From Streptomyces xanthophaeus (GTDB taxonomy: Bacteria; Actinomycetota; Actinomycetes; Streptomycetales; Streptomycetaceae), in assembly GCF_030440515.1 (NCBI RefSeq), contig NZ_CP076543.1, positions 8,161,001 to 8,225,000 of the forward strand: DNA of 64,000 nt. The letters run 5' to 3'. This document shows, in pieces, positions 1-8,165 of this stretch; the stretch's first letter is position 1, and each line of letters starts with the position of its first letter. The notes below the pieces were generated by a model that was not told where the DNA came from, did no database searches, and was given only the letters and a program-made list of their open reading frames with translations. Position numbers and translations under genes: made by a program.

Positions 1-498
1 GCCGCCGCCCTGCACGGCGGCAAGTCGCAGCCGCAGCGCACGCGCACCCTGGCACAGTTCAAGACCGGACACGTCAGCGTGCTCGTCGCCACGAACGTCG
101 CCGCCCGCGGCATCCACGTCGACAACCTCGACCTCGTCGTCAACGTGGACCCGCCCACCGACCACAAGGATTATCTGCACCGCGGCGGGCGTACCGCCCG
201 TGCGGGGGAGTCCGGCAGCGTCGTCACCCTGGTCACCCCGAACCAGCGCCGCGACATGGCGCGGCTCATGGCCGCCGCCGGCATCACCCCGCAGACCACC
301 CAGGTCCGCTCCGGTGAAGAGGCCCTCAGCCGGATCACCGGCGCCCAGGCCCCCTCCGGCATCCCGGTCGTCATCACCGCCCCGGCGGCGGAGCGGCGTG
401 AGCGCAGCGGACCCTCCGCGCGCAGCCGGCGCCGGCCCGCCGCGGCGGCCGCCCGGCGCAGGCCGGCACGGCAGTCCGCCGCCGACGCCGTAGCGTGA
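1..498 (+). CDS. DEAD-box RNA helicase, C-terminal part (5' end outside window)
   Basis: The reading frame is open from base 1, so the gene begins upstream and only the last 165 residues are present. These hold the end of the second RecA-like helicase domain: LHGG (motif IV region), VLVATNVAARGIHV (motif V, contacts RNA and links to ATP hydrolysis) and HRGGRTARAG (motif VI, arginine finger). The tail after about residue 120 is Arg/Ala-rich, as in the basic RNA-binding extensions of cold-shock helicases such as DeaD/RhlE. Role by family: ATP-dependent unwinding of RNA duplexes in the cytoplasm. The subgroup cannot be assigned from this fragment. A small partner gene follows after 28 bases, probably in the same transcript. 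Confidence 0.93.
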   Translation, partial: AAALHGGKSQPQRTRTLAQFKTGHVSVLVATNVAARGIHVDNLDLVVNVDPPTDHKDYLHRGGRTARAGESGSVVTLVTPNQRRDMARLMAAAGITPQTTQVRSGEEALSRITGAQAPSGIPVVITAPAAERRERSGPSARSRRRPAAAAARRRPARQSAADAVA

Positions 499-526
499 AC
501 CCTTCTTCTTCCCCTTGTGAGGCATC

Positions 527-859
527 ATGCGCGTCGTCATCGCCAGATTCCCCTTCGACCTGACCAAGAGCGGGGTGCTGGAGTCGATGAAGGGCGTCAA
601 GCCCGAGCCCGTCGACGGTGAGTCCGTGATCATCGGACGCCGGCACTACCCGGTCAAGCAGGTCGGCCAGGTCATCACCCGCCAGGACCGCCGCGACTTC
701 AGCGCCGCGGAGGTCGTGCGGGCGATGACCCTGCTCGGCTTCACGTGCCGGGGCCTGCCGCAGGCGCCCGCCGCGCCCGCCTCGACGCCCGGCCTGACCC
801 CGCTCCAGCGGGCCTCGGCGATGCTCGGCGAGCCCGAGCCCGTAGCGGTGTCCGTCTGA
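527..859 (+). CDS. Small conserved protein downstream of the DEAD-box helicase
   Basis: 110 residues, ATG start, 28 bases after the helicase stop and ahead of a strong terminator, so probably co-transcribed with the helicase. The N-terminal half (MRVVIARFPFDLTKSGVLESM) is a compact predicted alpha/beta region; the last 35 residues are Pro/Ala-rich and probably disordered. I know small proteins in this position in streptomycete helicase loci but no function for them. An RNA-related or cold-adaptation role is only inferred from the neighbour. No signal peptide or membrane segment. Confidence 0.75.
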   Translation: MRVVIARFPFDLTKSGVLESMKGVKPEPVDGESVIIGRRHYPVKQVGQVITRQDRRDFSAAEVVRAMTLLGFTCRGLPQAPAAPASTPGLTPLQRASAMLGEPEPVAVSV

Positions 860-884
860 CCGCACAGCACCATCCGCACAGCAC

Positions 885-921
885 GTGAGGGCCCGACCGG
901 CATGTCCGGTCGGGCCCTCAC
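885..921 (+). terminator. Strong hairpin terminator after the helicase operon
   Basis: A perfect 16-bp inverted repeat, GTGAGGGCCCGACCGG and its complement, separated by five bases. It lies 26 bases after the stop of the small helicase-linked gene. No U-tract follows, as is usual for streptomycete terminators. Confidence 0.85.
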
Positions 922-979
922 GCGCTGTTCGAGAGAAGATCTCTCATCGTCGAACAAAGAAAATCTATCCCCGTCACGG

Positions 980-1008
980 TAGACATCCGGTTCTGACGTG
1001 CCTAGGGT
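980..1008 (+). promoter_or_regulatory. Candidate sigma70-type promoter
   Basis: TAGACA (980-985) and TAGGGT (1003-1008) separated by 17 bases fit the vegetative HrdB-type consensus with one or two mismatches each. The predicted start near 1015 lies inside an otherwise geneless stretch that ends in a terminator at 1226-1257. Confidence 0.45.
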
Positions 1009-1225
1009 TTGTCGCATACCGCTGATCTAAGAAATGGAGGAGGCAGACGCCATCAGGATCGCCCGGGCAGCAGCACACGGCCCGGGTACCGCACGACCCC
1101 CGAACGGCAGGTGGTCCCCGGTCAGGCATTCGCGATCCCCGCACTCCCGCCCGTCTCCCGGGCGCGACCGCGGAAACAGAAGTCGGCGCAGCGCTGAGGC
1201 CGACAGATGGTGTTGAATTCCCTTC
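1009..1225 (+). other. Short transcribed region: small RNA or small ORF, unresolved
   Basis: The stretch between the candidate promoter and the terminator holds an unusually strong purine SD-like run, GGAGGAGG at 1036-1043, but no ATG, GTG or TTG at the right distance. The codon in that place, at 1052, is ATC. Two overlapping frames are open: 1034-1216 (ATG inside the SD run, very Arg-rich) and 1009-1197 (TTG start, ending in a basic, Pro-rich tail with high third-position GC). Neither resembles a family I know. A regulatory RNA of about 240 bases or a small basic protein are both possible. Confidence 0.3.
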
Positions 1226-1257
1226 AGGGCCTTGGTGCCGTACGGCACCAAGGCCCT
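1226..1257 (+). terminator. Perfect hairpin terminator
   Basis: A 16-bp perfect inverted repeat AGGGCCTTGGTGCCGT with its complement and no loop, so a few central bases must open. It ends a short transcript just ahead of the MerR-type gene. Confidence 0.75.
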
Positions 1258-1283
1258 TCGACGCGTTCTAAGAAGAGGTGCAG

Positions 1284-1622
1284 ATGACAGCGGATGACTC
1301 GCTCGGCGGCCGGCTGGACGACGATGACTACCCCGCCTACACGATGGGCCGGGCCGCCGAACTCCTCGGCACCACCCCCGGCTTCCTGCGCGCCATCGGC
1401 GAGGCCCGTCTGATCACACCGTTGCGCTCCCCGGGCGGGCACCGCCGCTACTCCCGCTACCAGCTGCGGATCGCTGCCCGCGCCCGGGAGCTCGTCGACC
1501 AGGGCACCCCGGTCGAAGCGGCCTGCCGCATCGTCATCCTGGAGGACCAGCTCGAAGAAGCCCAGCGCATCAACGCCGAGTTCCGCCGCGCCGCGACCGC
1601 CACGCCCGACGACTCCCGCTGA
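1284..1622 (+). CDS. MerR-family-like DNA-binding regulator (112 aa)
   Basis: Residues about 18-85 form a winged helix-turn-helix of the MerR type: YTMGRAAELLGTTPGFLRAIGE followed by the wing GGHRRYSRYQL, then a short helical dimerisation tail rich in Glu and Arg. There is no C-terminal effector domain and no cysteine metal site, so it is a minimal BldC/SoxR-like DNA-binding unit rather than a drug or metal sensor. I place the start at ATG 1284, with AAGAAGAGG at the right distance; a GTG two codons earlier overlaps the SD. It is the last gene of the helicase-associated group and probably has its own transcript. Targets are unknown. Confidence 0.85.
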   Translation: MTADDSLGGRLDDDDYPAYTMGRAAELLGTTPGFLRAIGEARLITPLRSPGGHRRYSRYQLRIAARARELVDQGTPVEAACRIVILEDQLEEAQRINAEFRRAATATPDDSR

Positions 1623-1740
1623 GCGCCGGCCGCTCCTCGTCCCGCGCCGAACTGCGCCGGAGCCGCAGGCGGGATATCAAAGGGTGTGAAGGCGGGCGCG
1701 AGGTCCGACGCACGCCGCCCCGCGGTGAGGAGAACGTCTC

Positions 1741-4305
1741 GTGGAGTTCGAGGTCAATGGCACCCGGCACGCGGTCGACGTGGACGACGACCCGGCCGCC
1801 GTGGACGTGGTGCGGGACCGGCTGGGTCTGACCGGCACCAAACTGGTCTGCGCGGGCGGGGTGTGCGGGGCCTGCACCATCCAGGTCGACGGCGAACCCC
1901 GGGTCTCCTGCCTGACCCCGGCGGTCGCGCTCGCCGGCCGGCAGGTGACGACCGTGGAGGGACTGTCCGGCCACCCGGTCGGGCGAGCCTTCGCCGGCGA
2001 GGACGCCCTCCAGTGCGGCTACTGCACCCCGGGGTTCGTGGTCGGGGCGGCGGCGTTCTTCGAGCGGTGGCGAGCCGCCCACGGCCGCACCCGGCCGGGG
2101 CGGGAGCAGATCGCGGACGCGCTCGCGGGACACCTGTGCCGGTGCGGTGCGTACGAGGGGATCTTCAACGCGGTGGCCGCGGCCTGCGCGGGCGACTACG
2201 ACACGGCCCCGCCCGCCGGGGAGGCGCCGGCGGTCCCGCGCGTCGAAGCCCCGCAGAAGACCGACGGATCGGCCCGGTACACCACGGACCTGCGCCCCGA
2301 AGGCCTGCTGGAAGGCGTGATCATCCGCTCGCCGCACGCGCATGCCCACGTACGCTCCCTCGAAGCCGGGGACCTGCCCCTGGTGCCGCTGCTGCCCCCG
2401 GACGGCGTGGTGCGGTACGCAGGGCAGCCGGTGGCCGCGGTCGCGGCGCCGGACCGCGCCTCCGCACGGGCGGCGGCCGCGCGCGTCACGGTGGACTACG
2501 AGGTGCTGCCGGCGGCCCTGGACGTACGCCAGGCCCGCACCGGCGAGGGCCCGCAGGTCTACGCGGACAAGGCGTCACGCAAGCGGGCACCGGGTTCCGG
2601 CGAGACCCCGCAGCTGGTGCCCGCCCGCTGGCGCGGCAACCTCCGCGGCCCGTCGGCCATGAGCAAACGCCCCGCCACAGCCGTGCGCCGTATCACCGAG
2701 GCCCGCAGCCGGAACCCCGAGCGGGTGGTGGAGGGCGTGTTCACGACCGCCGCGCAGACGCACACCCCCCTCGAACCGCACGCCTGTCTGGCCGAGTGGG
2801 TCGACGGCACCCTCCACCTGGAGGTGTCCACCCAGTCCGTGAGACACACGGCCGAGCTCGCCGCCGAACACTTCGGTCTGCCCCTCGAACGGGTGGTGGC
2901 ACGGGCCGTCCACGTAGGCGGCGGTTTCGGCTGCAAGATGGGACTGACCTCCGACGTCGTCGCCGCGGCCGAGCTGGCCCGGCTGCACGGCGCCCCGGTG
3001 CGGGTGGTGCTCGACAGGGACGAGGAACTCACCGACGGCGGATACCGGCCCGGCACCCGGATCCGGCTGGCGATGGTCGCGGACGAGGCCGGCGAGCTGA
3101 GCGCCCTGGCCATGGACGCGGACAACGACGGCGGCATCTCGGTCGGCGGCACGGTGGCGGCACTGGCCCGGTTCATGTACGGCAAGGCCCCCCGCCGGCT
3201 CCGCGACTTCGACACCGTCACCCACCGTCCTCCGGGCGCCCCGTTCCGCGGCCCCGGCGGACCCACGATGTGCTGGGCCCTGGAGCAGGCCGTCGACGAA
3301 ATGGCCCACCGGCTCGGCCAGGACCCGATCGCCCTGCGCCGCCGCTGGGACGGCAACCCCAAGCGGCACGCCCTCTACGACCGGGCAGCCGCGCTCCCGG
3401 TCTGGTCGGGCTCCCGCGGCGGCACCGGCCGCTTCCGCCGGGGCGTCGGCGTCGCGGCGGCCAACTGGATGTACTTCCTCGATCCCGTCACCGAGGTCGA
3501 ACTCACCGTCGAGGACGGCATCGTCGTCGCCCGCTGCGCCGTGCAGGACATGGGCACGGGCTCGCGCACCGTGCTGCGCCGGGCCGTCGCCGCAGGGCTC
3601 GGCCTGCCGGAGGACAGGGTGCGCGCCGAGGTCGGCCACAGCGATGCCGTCCACGGCCCCACCTCCGGCGGCAGCCGCACCACACCCTCCCTCGTGCCCG
3701 CCGCCGCGGACGCCGCCGCCCGGCTGCGCGACGCGCTCGGCGGCGATGACGTCGCCGCCCGGCTGGCCATGGCGCACGGCGTACGGGTCACCGGCCGGCG
3801 CCCCCGCGACCGCCGGGGCTTCGTGACCCCCTTCACCCTGGGCGGCATCGTGATCGGCCGCGGCTTCACCGGATCGGTGCAGGTCGCCGAGGTCGAGGTG
3901 GACACCCGGCTCGGTCGCGTCCGCCCGCTGAGCGTGTGGAGCGGCATCGCCGCCGGCCGGATCCACGAGGAGCGCCTCGCCCGCAGCCAGTGCGAGGGCG
4001 CCGTCGTACAGGGCGTCGGCTACGCCCTGTACGAGGAGCGGCGCACCGACCCGGCCACCGGGCGGGTGCTGACCGAGAACCTGGAGGACTACCGCATCCC
4101 CGGCATCGGGGACACCCCCGAGATCACCGTCCACTTCCACCAGGAGGGCTTCGAGCACGTGCCCGGTGGCGGGGTCGGCCTCGGCGAGATCGCGACCCTG
4201 CCCACCGCGGCCTGCCTGGCCAACGCGGTCCACGACGCCACCGGCTGGCGCCCGTACGACATGCCCATCCGCCCCGACCGGCTCCTGGAAGGACTGCGTA
4301 CGTGA
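1741..4305 (+). CDS. Molybdenum hydroxylase, fused 2Fe-2S and Moco subunits
   Basis: 854 residues, GTG start with GAGGAGAA upstream. Residues 1-165 are the two-cluster iron-sulfur subunit of the xanthine dehydrogenase family: plant-type ferredoxin cysteines 37, 42, 45, 57 and helical-domain cysteines 92, 95, 133, 135 (CGYC and CRC). Residues from about 175 are the molybdopterin-binding subunit, with an N-terminal a/b hammerhead, a GGGFGCK loop, a PFRGPGG segment and a C-terminal GLGE whose Glu sits where the catalytic base is expected. In the E. coli PaoABC aldehyde oxidoreductase these are separate chains; here they are fused in one reading frame. It would hydroxylate an aldehyde or N-heterocycle in the cytoplasm together with the next gene. 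Substrate is not readable. The stop overlaps the next start by four bases. Confidence 0.9.
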   Translation: MEFEVNGTRHAVDVDDDPAAVDVVRDRLGLTGTKLVCAGGVCGACTIQVDGEPRVSCLTPAVALAGRQVTTVEGLSGHPVGRAFAGEDALQCGYCTPGFVVGAAAFFERWRAAHGRTRPGREQIADALAGHLCRCGAYEGIFNAVAAACAGDYDTAPPAGEAPAVPRVEAPQKTDGSARYTTDLRPEGLLEGVIIRSPHAHAHVRSLEAGDLPLVPLLPPDGVVRYAGQPVAAVAAPDRASARAAAARVTVDYEVLPAALDVRQARTGEGPQVYADKASRKRAPGSGETPQLVPARWRGNLRGPSAMSKRPATAVRRITEARSRNPERVVEGVFTTAAQTHTPLEPHACLAEWVDGTLHLEVSTQSVRHTAELAAEHFGLPLERVVARAVHVGGGFGCKMGLTSDVVAAAELARLHGAPVRVVLDRDEELTDGGYRPGTRIRLAMVADEAGELSALAMDADNDGGISVGGTVAALARFMYGKAPRRLRDFDTVTHRPPGAPFRGPGGPTMCWALEQAVDEMAHRLGQDPIALRRRWDGNPKRHALYDRAAALPVWSGSRGGTGRFRRGVGVAAANWMYFLDPVTEVELTVEDGIVVARCAVQDMGTGSRTVLRRAVAAGLGLPEDRVRAEVGHSDAVHGPTSGGSRTTPSLVPAAADAAARLRDALGGDDVAARLAMAHGVRVTGRRPRDRRGFVTPFTLGGIVIGRGFTGSVQVAEVEVDTRLGRVRPLSVWSGIAAGRIHEERLARSQCEGAVVQGVGYALYEERRTDPATGRVLTENLEDYRIPGIGDTPEITVHFHQEGFEHVPGGGVGLGEIATLPTAACLANAVHDATGWRPYDMPIRPDRLLEGLRT

Positions 4306-5291
4306 GCACGGAGACCGCCCTCACCGACCTCTCGGCCGCCGTCCAGGCCCGCGGCGGGGAGCTGCGCGCCGGTGGCACCGACACCACCGCCCGGCAGCGC
4401 AGCGGCGTCTCTCCGGGGCCGTTCACCGACCTGGGCGGCATCGGCCACCTGCGCGGCTGCACGCCGCTGCCCGGCGGCGGGCTGCGGATCGGCGCCCTGA
4501 CCACCCTCGCCGAGCTGGCCGCCGATCTGCGCGTACGCGCCGGCTGGCCGGCCTTGGCCCTGTCGGCCGGGACCGCGGCCACTCCGCAGATCCGCGCCGC
4601 CGGCACCGTGGGCGGCAACCTGCTGCAGCGCAACCGCTGTTGGTACTTCCGCAACCCTCACTTCAGCTGCCTCCAGAAGGGCGGCACCGGCTGCCCCGCG
4701 CGCGAGGGCGACCACCACTTCGGCGTGGTCACCGGCAACGGCCCGTGCGTCGCCCCGCACCCGTCCACCCTCGCGATGGCCCTGCTCACCTACGACGCCG
4801 AGGTCCACGTCCACGGCGAATCCCCGCGCGGTGTCGCCGACTTGTACGGGGACGGCGACCGGCTCTCGCACGCCGACCACCTGCTGCGGCCGGACCGGAT
4901 CCTCACCGCGGTCGACCTGCCCGCGGCCCTGCCCGGCGAACGCGCCGCCTGCCACCGGGCCATCAGCCGGGCCCACGCCGAATGGCCCCTGGTCGAGGCC
5001 ACCGCCCGGCTGGTGCTCGACGGCTCCACCGTCACACACGCCGCCGTCGCGGCCGGCGGGGTCGCCCGCGTACCGCTGCGGCTCACGGAGGTGGAGGCCG
5101 CCCTGGTCGGCCGCGAGGCCACCCCCGACGTCCTCGCCGCGGCCGCGGCGACGGTCCAGAGCCGCTGCCGGCCGCTGCCGCAGACCGGCTACAAGACCGA
5201 GCTGTTCGCCAACACCGTCCTGGAGGTCCTGGAACAGGCCCTCGGCGGCCCGGACAAGGCCAACAAGGCCGACAAGGCCGACAAGGCCTAG
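4302..5291 (+). CDS. Molybdenum hydroxylase FAD-binding subunit, PaoB-like
   Basis: 329 residues, GTG start inside a GTGA overlap with the catalytic subunit, so the two are translationally coupled. The family FAD-binding segment AAGTVGGNLLQR is at residues 99-110. Right after it come four cysteines, at 113, 123, 131 and 149. An insertion of this type in E. coli PaoB binds an extra [4Fe-4S] cluster. This makes the pair more like periplasmic-type aldehyde oxidoreductase PaoABC than plain xanthine dehydrogenase, although no Tat signal is visible here. The C terminus ends in a low-complexity Lys/Ala/Asp repeat (ADK three times). No Moco insertion chaperone (XdhC/PaoD) is seen next to it. Confidence 0.88.
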   Translation: MSTETALTDLSAAVQARGGELRAGGTDTTARQRSGVSPGPFTDLGGIGHLRGCTPLPGGGLRIGALTTLAELAADLRVRAGWPALALSAGTAATPQIRAAGTVGGNLLQRNRCWYFRNPHFSCLQKGGTGCPAREGDHHFGVVTGNGPCVAPHPSTLAMALLTYDAEVHVHGESPRGVADLYGDGDRLSHADHLLRPDRILTAVDLPAALPGERAACHRAISRAHAEWPLVEATARLVLDGSTVTHAAVAAGGVARVPLRLTEVEAALVGREATPDVLAAAAATVQSRCRPLPQTGYKTELFANTVLEVLEQALGGPDKANKADKADKA

Positions 5292-5518
5292 TACTCCGGC
5301 TGCAGATCGTGATCTTCCGGTCGGACCGGTGCGGAAACGGGTGCGGCCACCGTTGGCCACAGCACAGATCCCGCCCGTCGGCGGGAGGCGTTCGCGGTGG
5401 CCGTGGGCCGGATCGCGGGCCGACCCCAGGCGGAGAGCAGTTCCAGCAGTTCGTAGAGCCGACGGCCCCGTTCGGTCAGCGAGTACTCCGTCAGCGGGAT
5501 CAGGTCGTCGGGTGTGGG
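5288..5518 (-). pseudogene. HxlR-type regulator, C-terminal remnant
   Basis: On the minus strand the frame ending at 5288 contains LTEYSLTERGRRLYELLELL then SAWG, the wing and C-terminal helix of HxlR-family winged-helix regulators. The DNA-recognition half that should lie before it (toward 5600) is absent; the upstream frame is unrelated sequence. It is a truncated gene, convergent with and touching the end of the oxidase operon. Intact HxlR genes often regulate neighbouring redox enzymes, so this may be the remains of that regulator, which is inference. Confidence 0.55.
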
Positions 5519-5720
5519 ACGGTGTGCGTGTTCGTCGGCGCGAACGAAGCCGAGGAAGCCTGCGACCCCCCGCGAATGCAAGCGTTCCCCGACCGGCTGC
5601 ACCGGTCCAACTACCACCGACCACACGGGCATCCAAGGCCAGACACCCGCCAGCCGCGTCACCAACCCGTCCGGACAACACGCCTAGAGCGCTCGGGACG
5701 CGGGAAGGCACGATGGAGGC

Positions 5721-5879
5721 ATGACGATCCGGCGCCCGCTCCGCCAGCGGTACCTCAGGCATCCTGTTGGTCAGTTCGCCGTGGTCACCGTGCTGATGCT
5801 CATCCTCTTCGTGCTGGTCAGCCTCGGAGTGGGCTATGTCCTCGATGTCCTTTTCGGCGGCCCCTGGATGGTCTACTGA
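5721..5879 (+). CDS. Small single-span membrane protein (52 aa)
   Basis: ATG start with GGAGG five bases upstream. The first 12 residues are basic (three Arg pairs), followed by one hydrophobic segment, FAVVTVLMLILFVLVSLGVG at about residues 19-38, and a short exit tail ending in WMVY. The arrangement predicts an N-in single-pass inner-membrane protein. No family is recognised. Third codon positions are less GC-rich than in neighbours. Confidence 0.55.
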   Translation: MTIRRPLRQRYLRHPVGQFAVVTVLMLILFVLVSLGVGYVLDVLFGGPWMVY

Positions 5880-5945
5880 CCTGAGCACCGGTGGTGCGCC
5901 GGTCCCGCTCGGACACCTCGCTCCGCGGACTCGGCTTCGTGCCGC

Positions 5946-7061
5946 TCAGCCGGAGTGGAGGATCCGGAAGCGATCAGGATCCGCCGGGTCACGATCGACG
6001 ACCTGGGTCGGAGCCCAGGTCCACTGCCGTACGCCGATGCCCGGCGTACGGGAGAACCGGATCTGCCCGCGGGTGCCTTCGACCGCCACGCGCGACCAGG
6101 GCCCGGCGGTGCCCGCCTCGTCCTCGCCGACGCGGGCACGCAGCACGTCGGCGAGGACGAGGACCGTGTCGTACCCCTCGAAGGCGACGAAGGAGGGTGC
6201 CTGCCCCAGCCGTTCGCGCAGGGCCGTCCCGACACGTGCACCGAGCGGGCCGAGGCGTTCCGGCAGGTAGCGCAGGAACGGGATCGCGGCGCCGTCACGG
6301 CCCAACAGCGACGACCATTCGGGGAACTCCGGTTGCCCGGCCGGAGCGCCGATCAGGATCCCGGCGAGGCGCCGGTCGCGGCGGACGGCCCGGACGATCG
6401 GCACGGCCGGGTCCGGGTGGCCGACCAGAAGGAGGAGGGCTGTCGCACGGTGGCCGGCGAGCTCGTCGCACACCGCGGCGGGGTCGCGGGTGCGCACGTC
6501 GAGTTCGACGACGGCGCCGCCGCGCGGAGCGAGGTACTCCCGCAGGATGCGGACCCCGGACGCCCAGTAGACACTCGGCTGGGTCACCACGGCGATACGG
6601 CTGTGACCCGCGCCGAGGAGGAAGTCCGCGTAGATCTGCCAGCCGTGGGACTGCGCCGGGGCGATACGCGCGACCCATTCCGTCGGCTGCTCGGTGAGTG
6701 CGTCGAGAACCGCTGACGAGCAGAGGAACGGCAGGCCGAGGGCGTCGGCCCGGGCGGCAGCGGCGCGGGCGACGACGCTGTGGTACTCACCCGCCACGGC
6801 AGCCACGCCCAGGCGAGCCAGCTCGTCCACGGCCGCCGCAGCCCTCTCGGGATCGGCCGCGGTGTCCCGGACCACCAGCTCCAGCGGCCTTCCGCCGATC
6901 CCGGCTGCGTCGTTGACCTCGCGAACGGCCAGCTCGAGGCCGGCGAGCAGGTGTCGGCCCGCCTCGACCCAGCCGGGCCGGGTCAGCGGAACGAGCGCGC
7001 CGATCCGGACGGACGATGCGTCAGTACGTTCCGCCCCAGGCAGCGATGGTGGCGTATGCAT
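5946..7061 (-). CDS. Cytoplasmic periplasmic-binding-protein-fold ligand receptor
   Basis: 371 residues from an ATG at 7061 with GGGAG upstream. The fold is the type-I periplasmic binding protein/ANF-receptor of branched-chain amino-acid and amide receptors: IGALVPLTRPG at the N terminus, ELAVREVNDAAGIGGRPLEL, then AVVTQPSVYW and FVAFEGYDTVLVLADVL later. LivK-type proteins are secreted, but there is no signal peptide or lipobox here, so this looks more like a cytoplasmic sensor of the AmiC type or an exported protein that lost its leader. No transporter genes sit beside it. A longer frame extends upstream, but it is Pro/Arg-rich and unlike the family. Confidence 0.8.
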   Translation of the reverse strand: MHTPPSLPGAERTDASSVRIGALVPLTRPGWVEAGRHLLAGLELAVREVNDAAGIGGRPLELVVRDTAADPERAAAAVDELARLGVAAVAGEYHSVVARAAAARADALGLPFLCSSAVLDALTEQPTEWVARIAPAQSHGWQIYADFLLGAGHSRIAVVTQPSVYWASGVRILREYLAPRGGAVVELDVRTRDPAAVCDELAGHRATALLLLVGHPDPAVPIVRAVRRDRRLAGILIGAPAGQPEFPEWSSLLGRDGAAIPFLRYLPERLGPLGARVGTALRERLGQAPSFVAFEGYDTVLVLADVLRARVGEDEAGTAGPWSRVAVEGTRGQIRFSRTPGIGVRQWTWAPTQVVDRDPADPDRFRILHSG

Positions 7062-7296
7062 GCTTCGGCGTCTCCCGAGGGGCGGTCCGGACACGGTGGG
7101 CCGGGACCGCTCAGTGATCGTCAGTGGCGCCGAGCGTAGCCGAGACGGCCTCACCGGCTCCAGCGCGCCCTGCAGCCCGCCGCCGGCCGGGTGCGCGGGC
7201 CATCCGGGCGGGGCACAGGGCGCGTACGGCATGGCACCCGGGGCCGCGGCGTCCCGCGGGCGCATGCTGGGTCACCCCGCCCTGCAGGAGAGGCCT

Positions 7297-7908
7297 GTGA
7301 GTGAATCCGGACCACGACTGACCACGACGAGGCCGGTCACCCCCGCGGCGGCCGATGGCATTCCCGCTCCCGGGGTCATCGGCATCGGACTCGCCGCGGT
7401 GCTGACTTTCGCGCTCGCCCAGGGCTCGTGGCAGTGGTTCGCCACGTTCATCGGGGTGACGCTCCTTGCGGTGATGCTCGCCTTTCAGCGACGGGCGCAG
7501 TGGAGCCCCGACCTCCGCTCGCCGTACATGCGGGGTCTGGTCGCGTACTCGCTGGTCGTCGGCCTGTGCGTGGCGATCGCGCTGGCCCCCCTGCTGCAGC
7601 GCCGGGCCTGGCTGTTCCCGATGCCGGGCACGCGCGGCGACTGCGTGCTGATGGGCAGGTACGCGGCCCTCCAGGCGGAGGCCGTGCTCGGGAACCTGGC
7701 CGTCAGTGACGGCCCGGCCGTCGCGTTCGCGCGGGAGGACCAGGCCCGCAAGGCAGTTGCCGAGTGCCTGGCGGCCACGACGACGCTGTGGCTGCCGGTG
7801 TACGGGGTCGGCGTGGCGGTGCTGGTGGGGGTGTACGCATGGTTCCGCGACCGGGCCCGCGCCCGTTCGGGAAGTGCAGGCCGGACGGATGCCTCGGCCG
7901 TGAGCTGA
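7297..7908 (+). CDS. Four-span membrane protein of unknown function
   Basis: 203 residues from GTG 7297, preceded by AGGAG. An ATG at 7264 in the same frame is the alternative start. Hydrophobic segments lie at about residues 25-43, 47-63, 84-103 and 167-187. Between the third and fourth is a hydrophilic loop of about 60 residues with two cysteines, predicted to be extracytoplasmic. The gene is divergent from the ligand-binding protein at 5946-7061, with about 235 bases of shared promoter region. No family recognised. Confidence 0.7.
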   Translation: MSESGPRLTTTRPVTPAAADGIPAPGVIGIGLAAVLTFALAQGSWQWFATFIGVTLLAVMLAFQRRAQWSPDLRSPYMRGLVAYSLVVGLCVAIALAPLLQRRAWLFPMPGTRGDCVLMGRYAALQAEAVLGNLAVSDGPAVAFAREDQARKAVAECLAATTTLWLPVYGVGVAVLVGVYAWFRDRARARSGSAGRTDASAVS

Positions 7909-8051
7909 TCCGTACGGCTCACCCGGAGAGGGACCCCGTCATGACGCTGTGCCCCGAGGGGATCGGCCTCGTCGGGGACGTCGGCAGTGCCCGCCCCCTT
8001 CGGACGGTCCGGCAGGGCTCGCCCGGTCGGGTCGAGGGGATGGTCCGTCCA

Positions 8052-8093
8052 TTGACAGAAGTTGAACGCAGGCCGAGGCTGAGAGCGCTCTCT
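8052..8093 (+). promoter_or_regulatory. Promoter with CebR-like operator for the glucanase
   Basis: TTGACA at 8052-8057 is a good -35; 17 bases later GAGGCT is a weak -10. Directly after it lies the palindrome TGAGAGCGCTCTCT (8080-8093). CebR, the LacI-family repressor of cellobiose and beta-glucan use in streptomycetes, binds TGGGAGCGCTCCCA, which differs by one symmetrical position on each side. An operator at this place would block transcription start. Repression relieved by beta-glucan oligosaccharides is inferred. Confidence 0.6.
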
Positions 8094-8165
8094 GTCGTCA
8101 ACTCATAGGCACGGGAGCGCCGCACCTCCCTCACTGCCAGGTGCCCCCCCACGAGGAGGATCATC

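Noticed and set aside
1686..3749. Long open frame on the plus strand (687 codons) overlapping the oxidase gene
   Set aside because: Arg/Pro/Gly-rich and shadowing a clear family protein in the next frame; a by-product of high GC.
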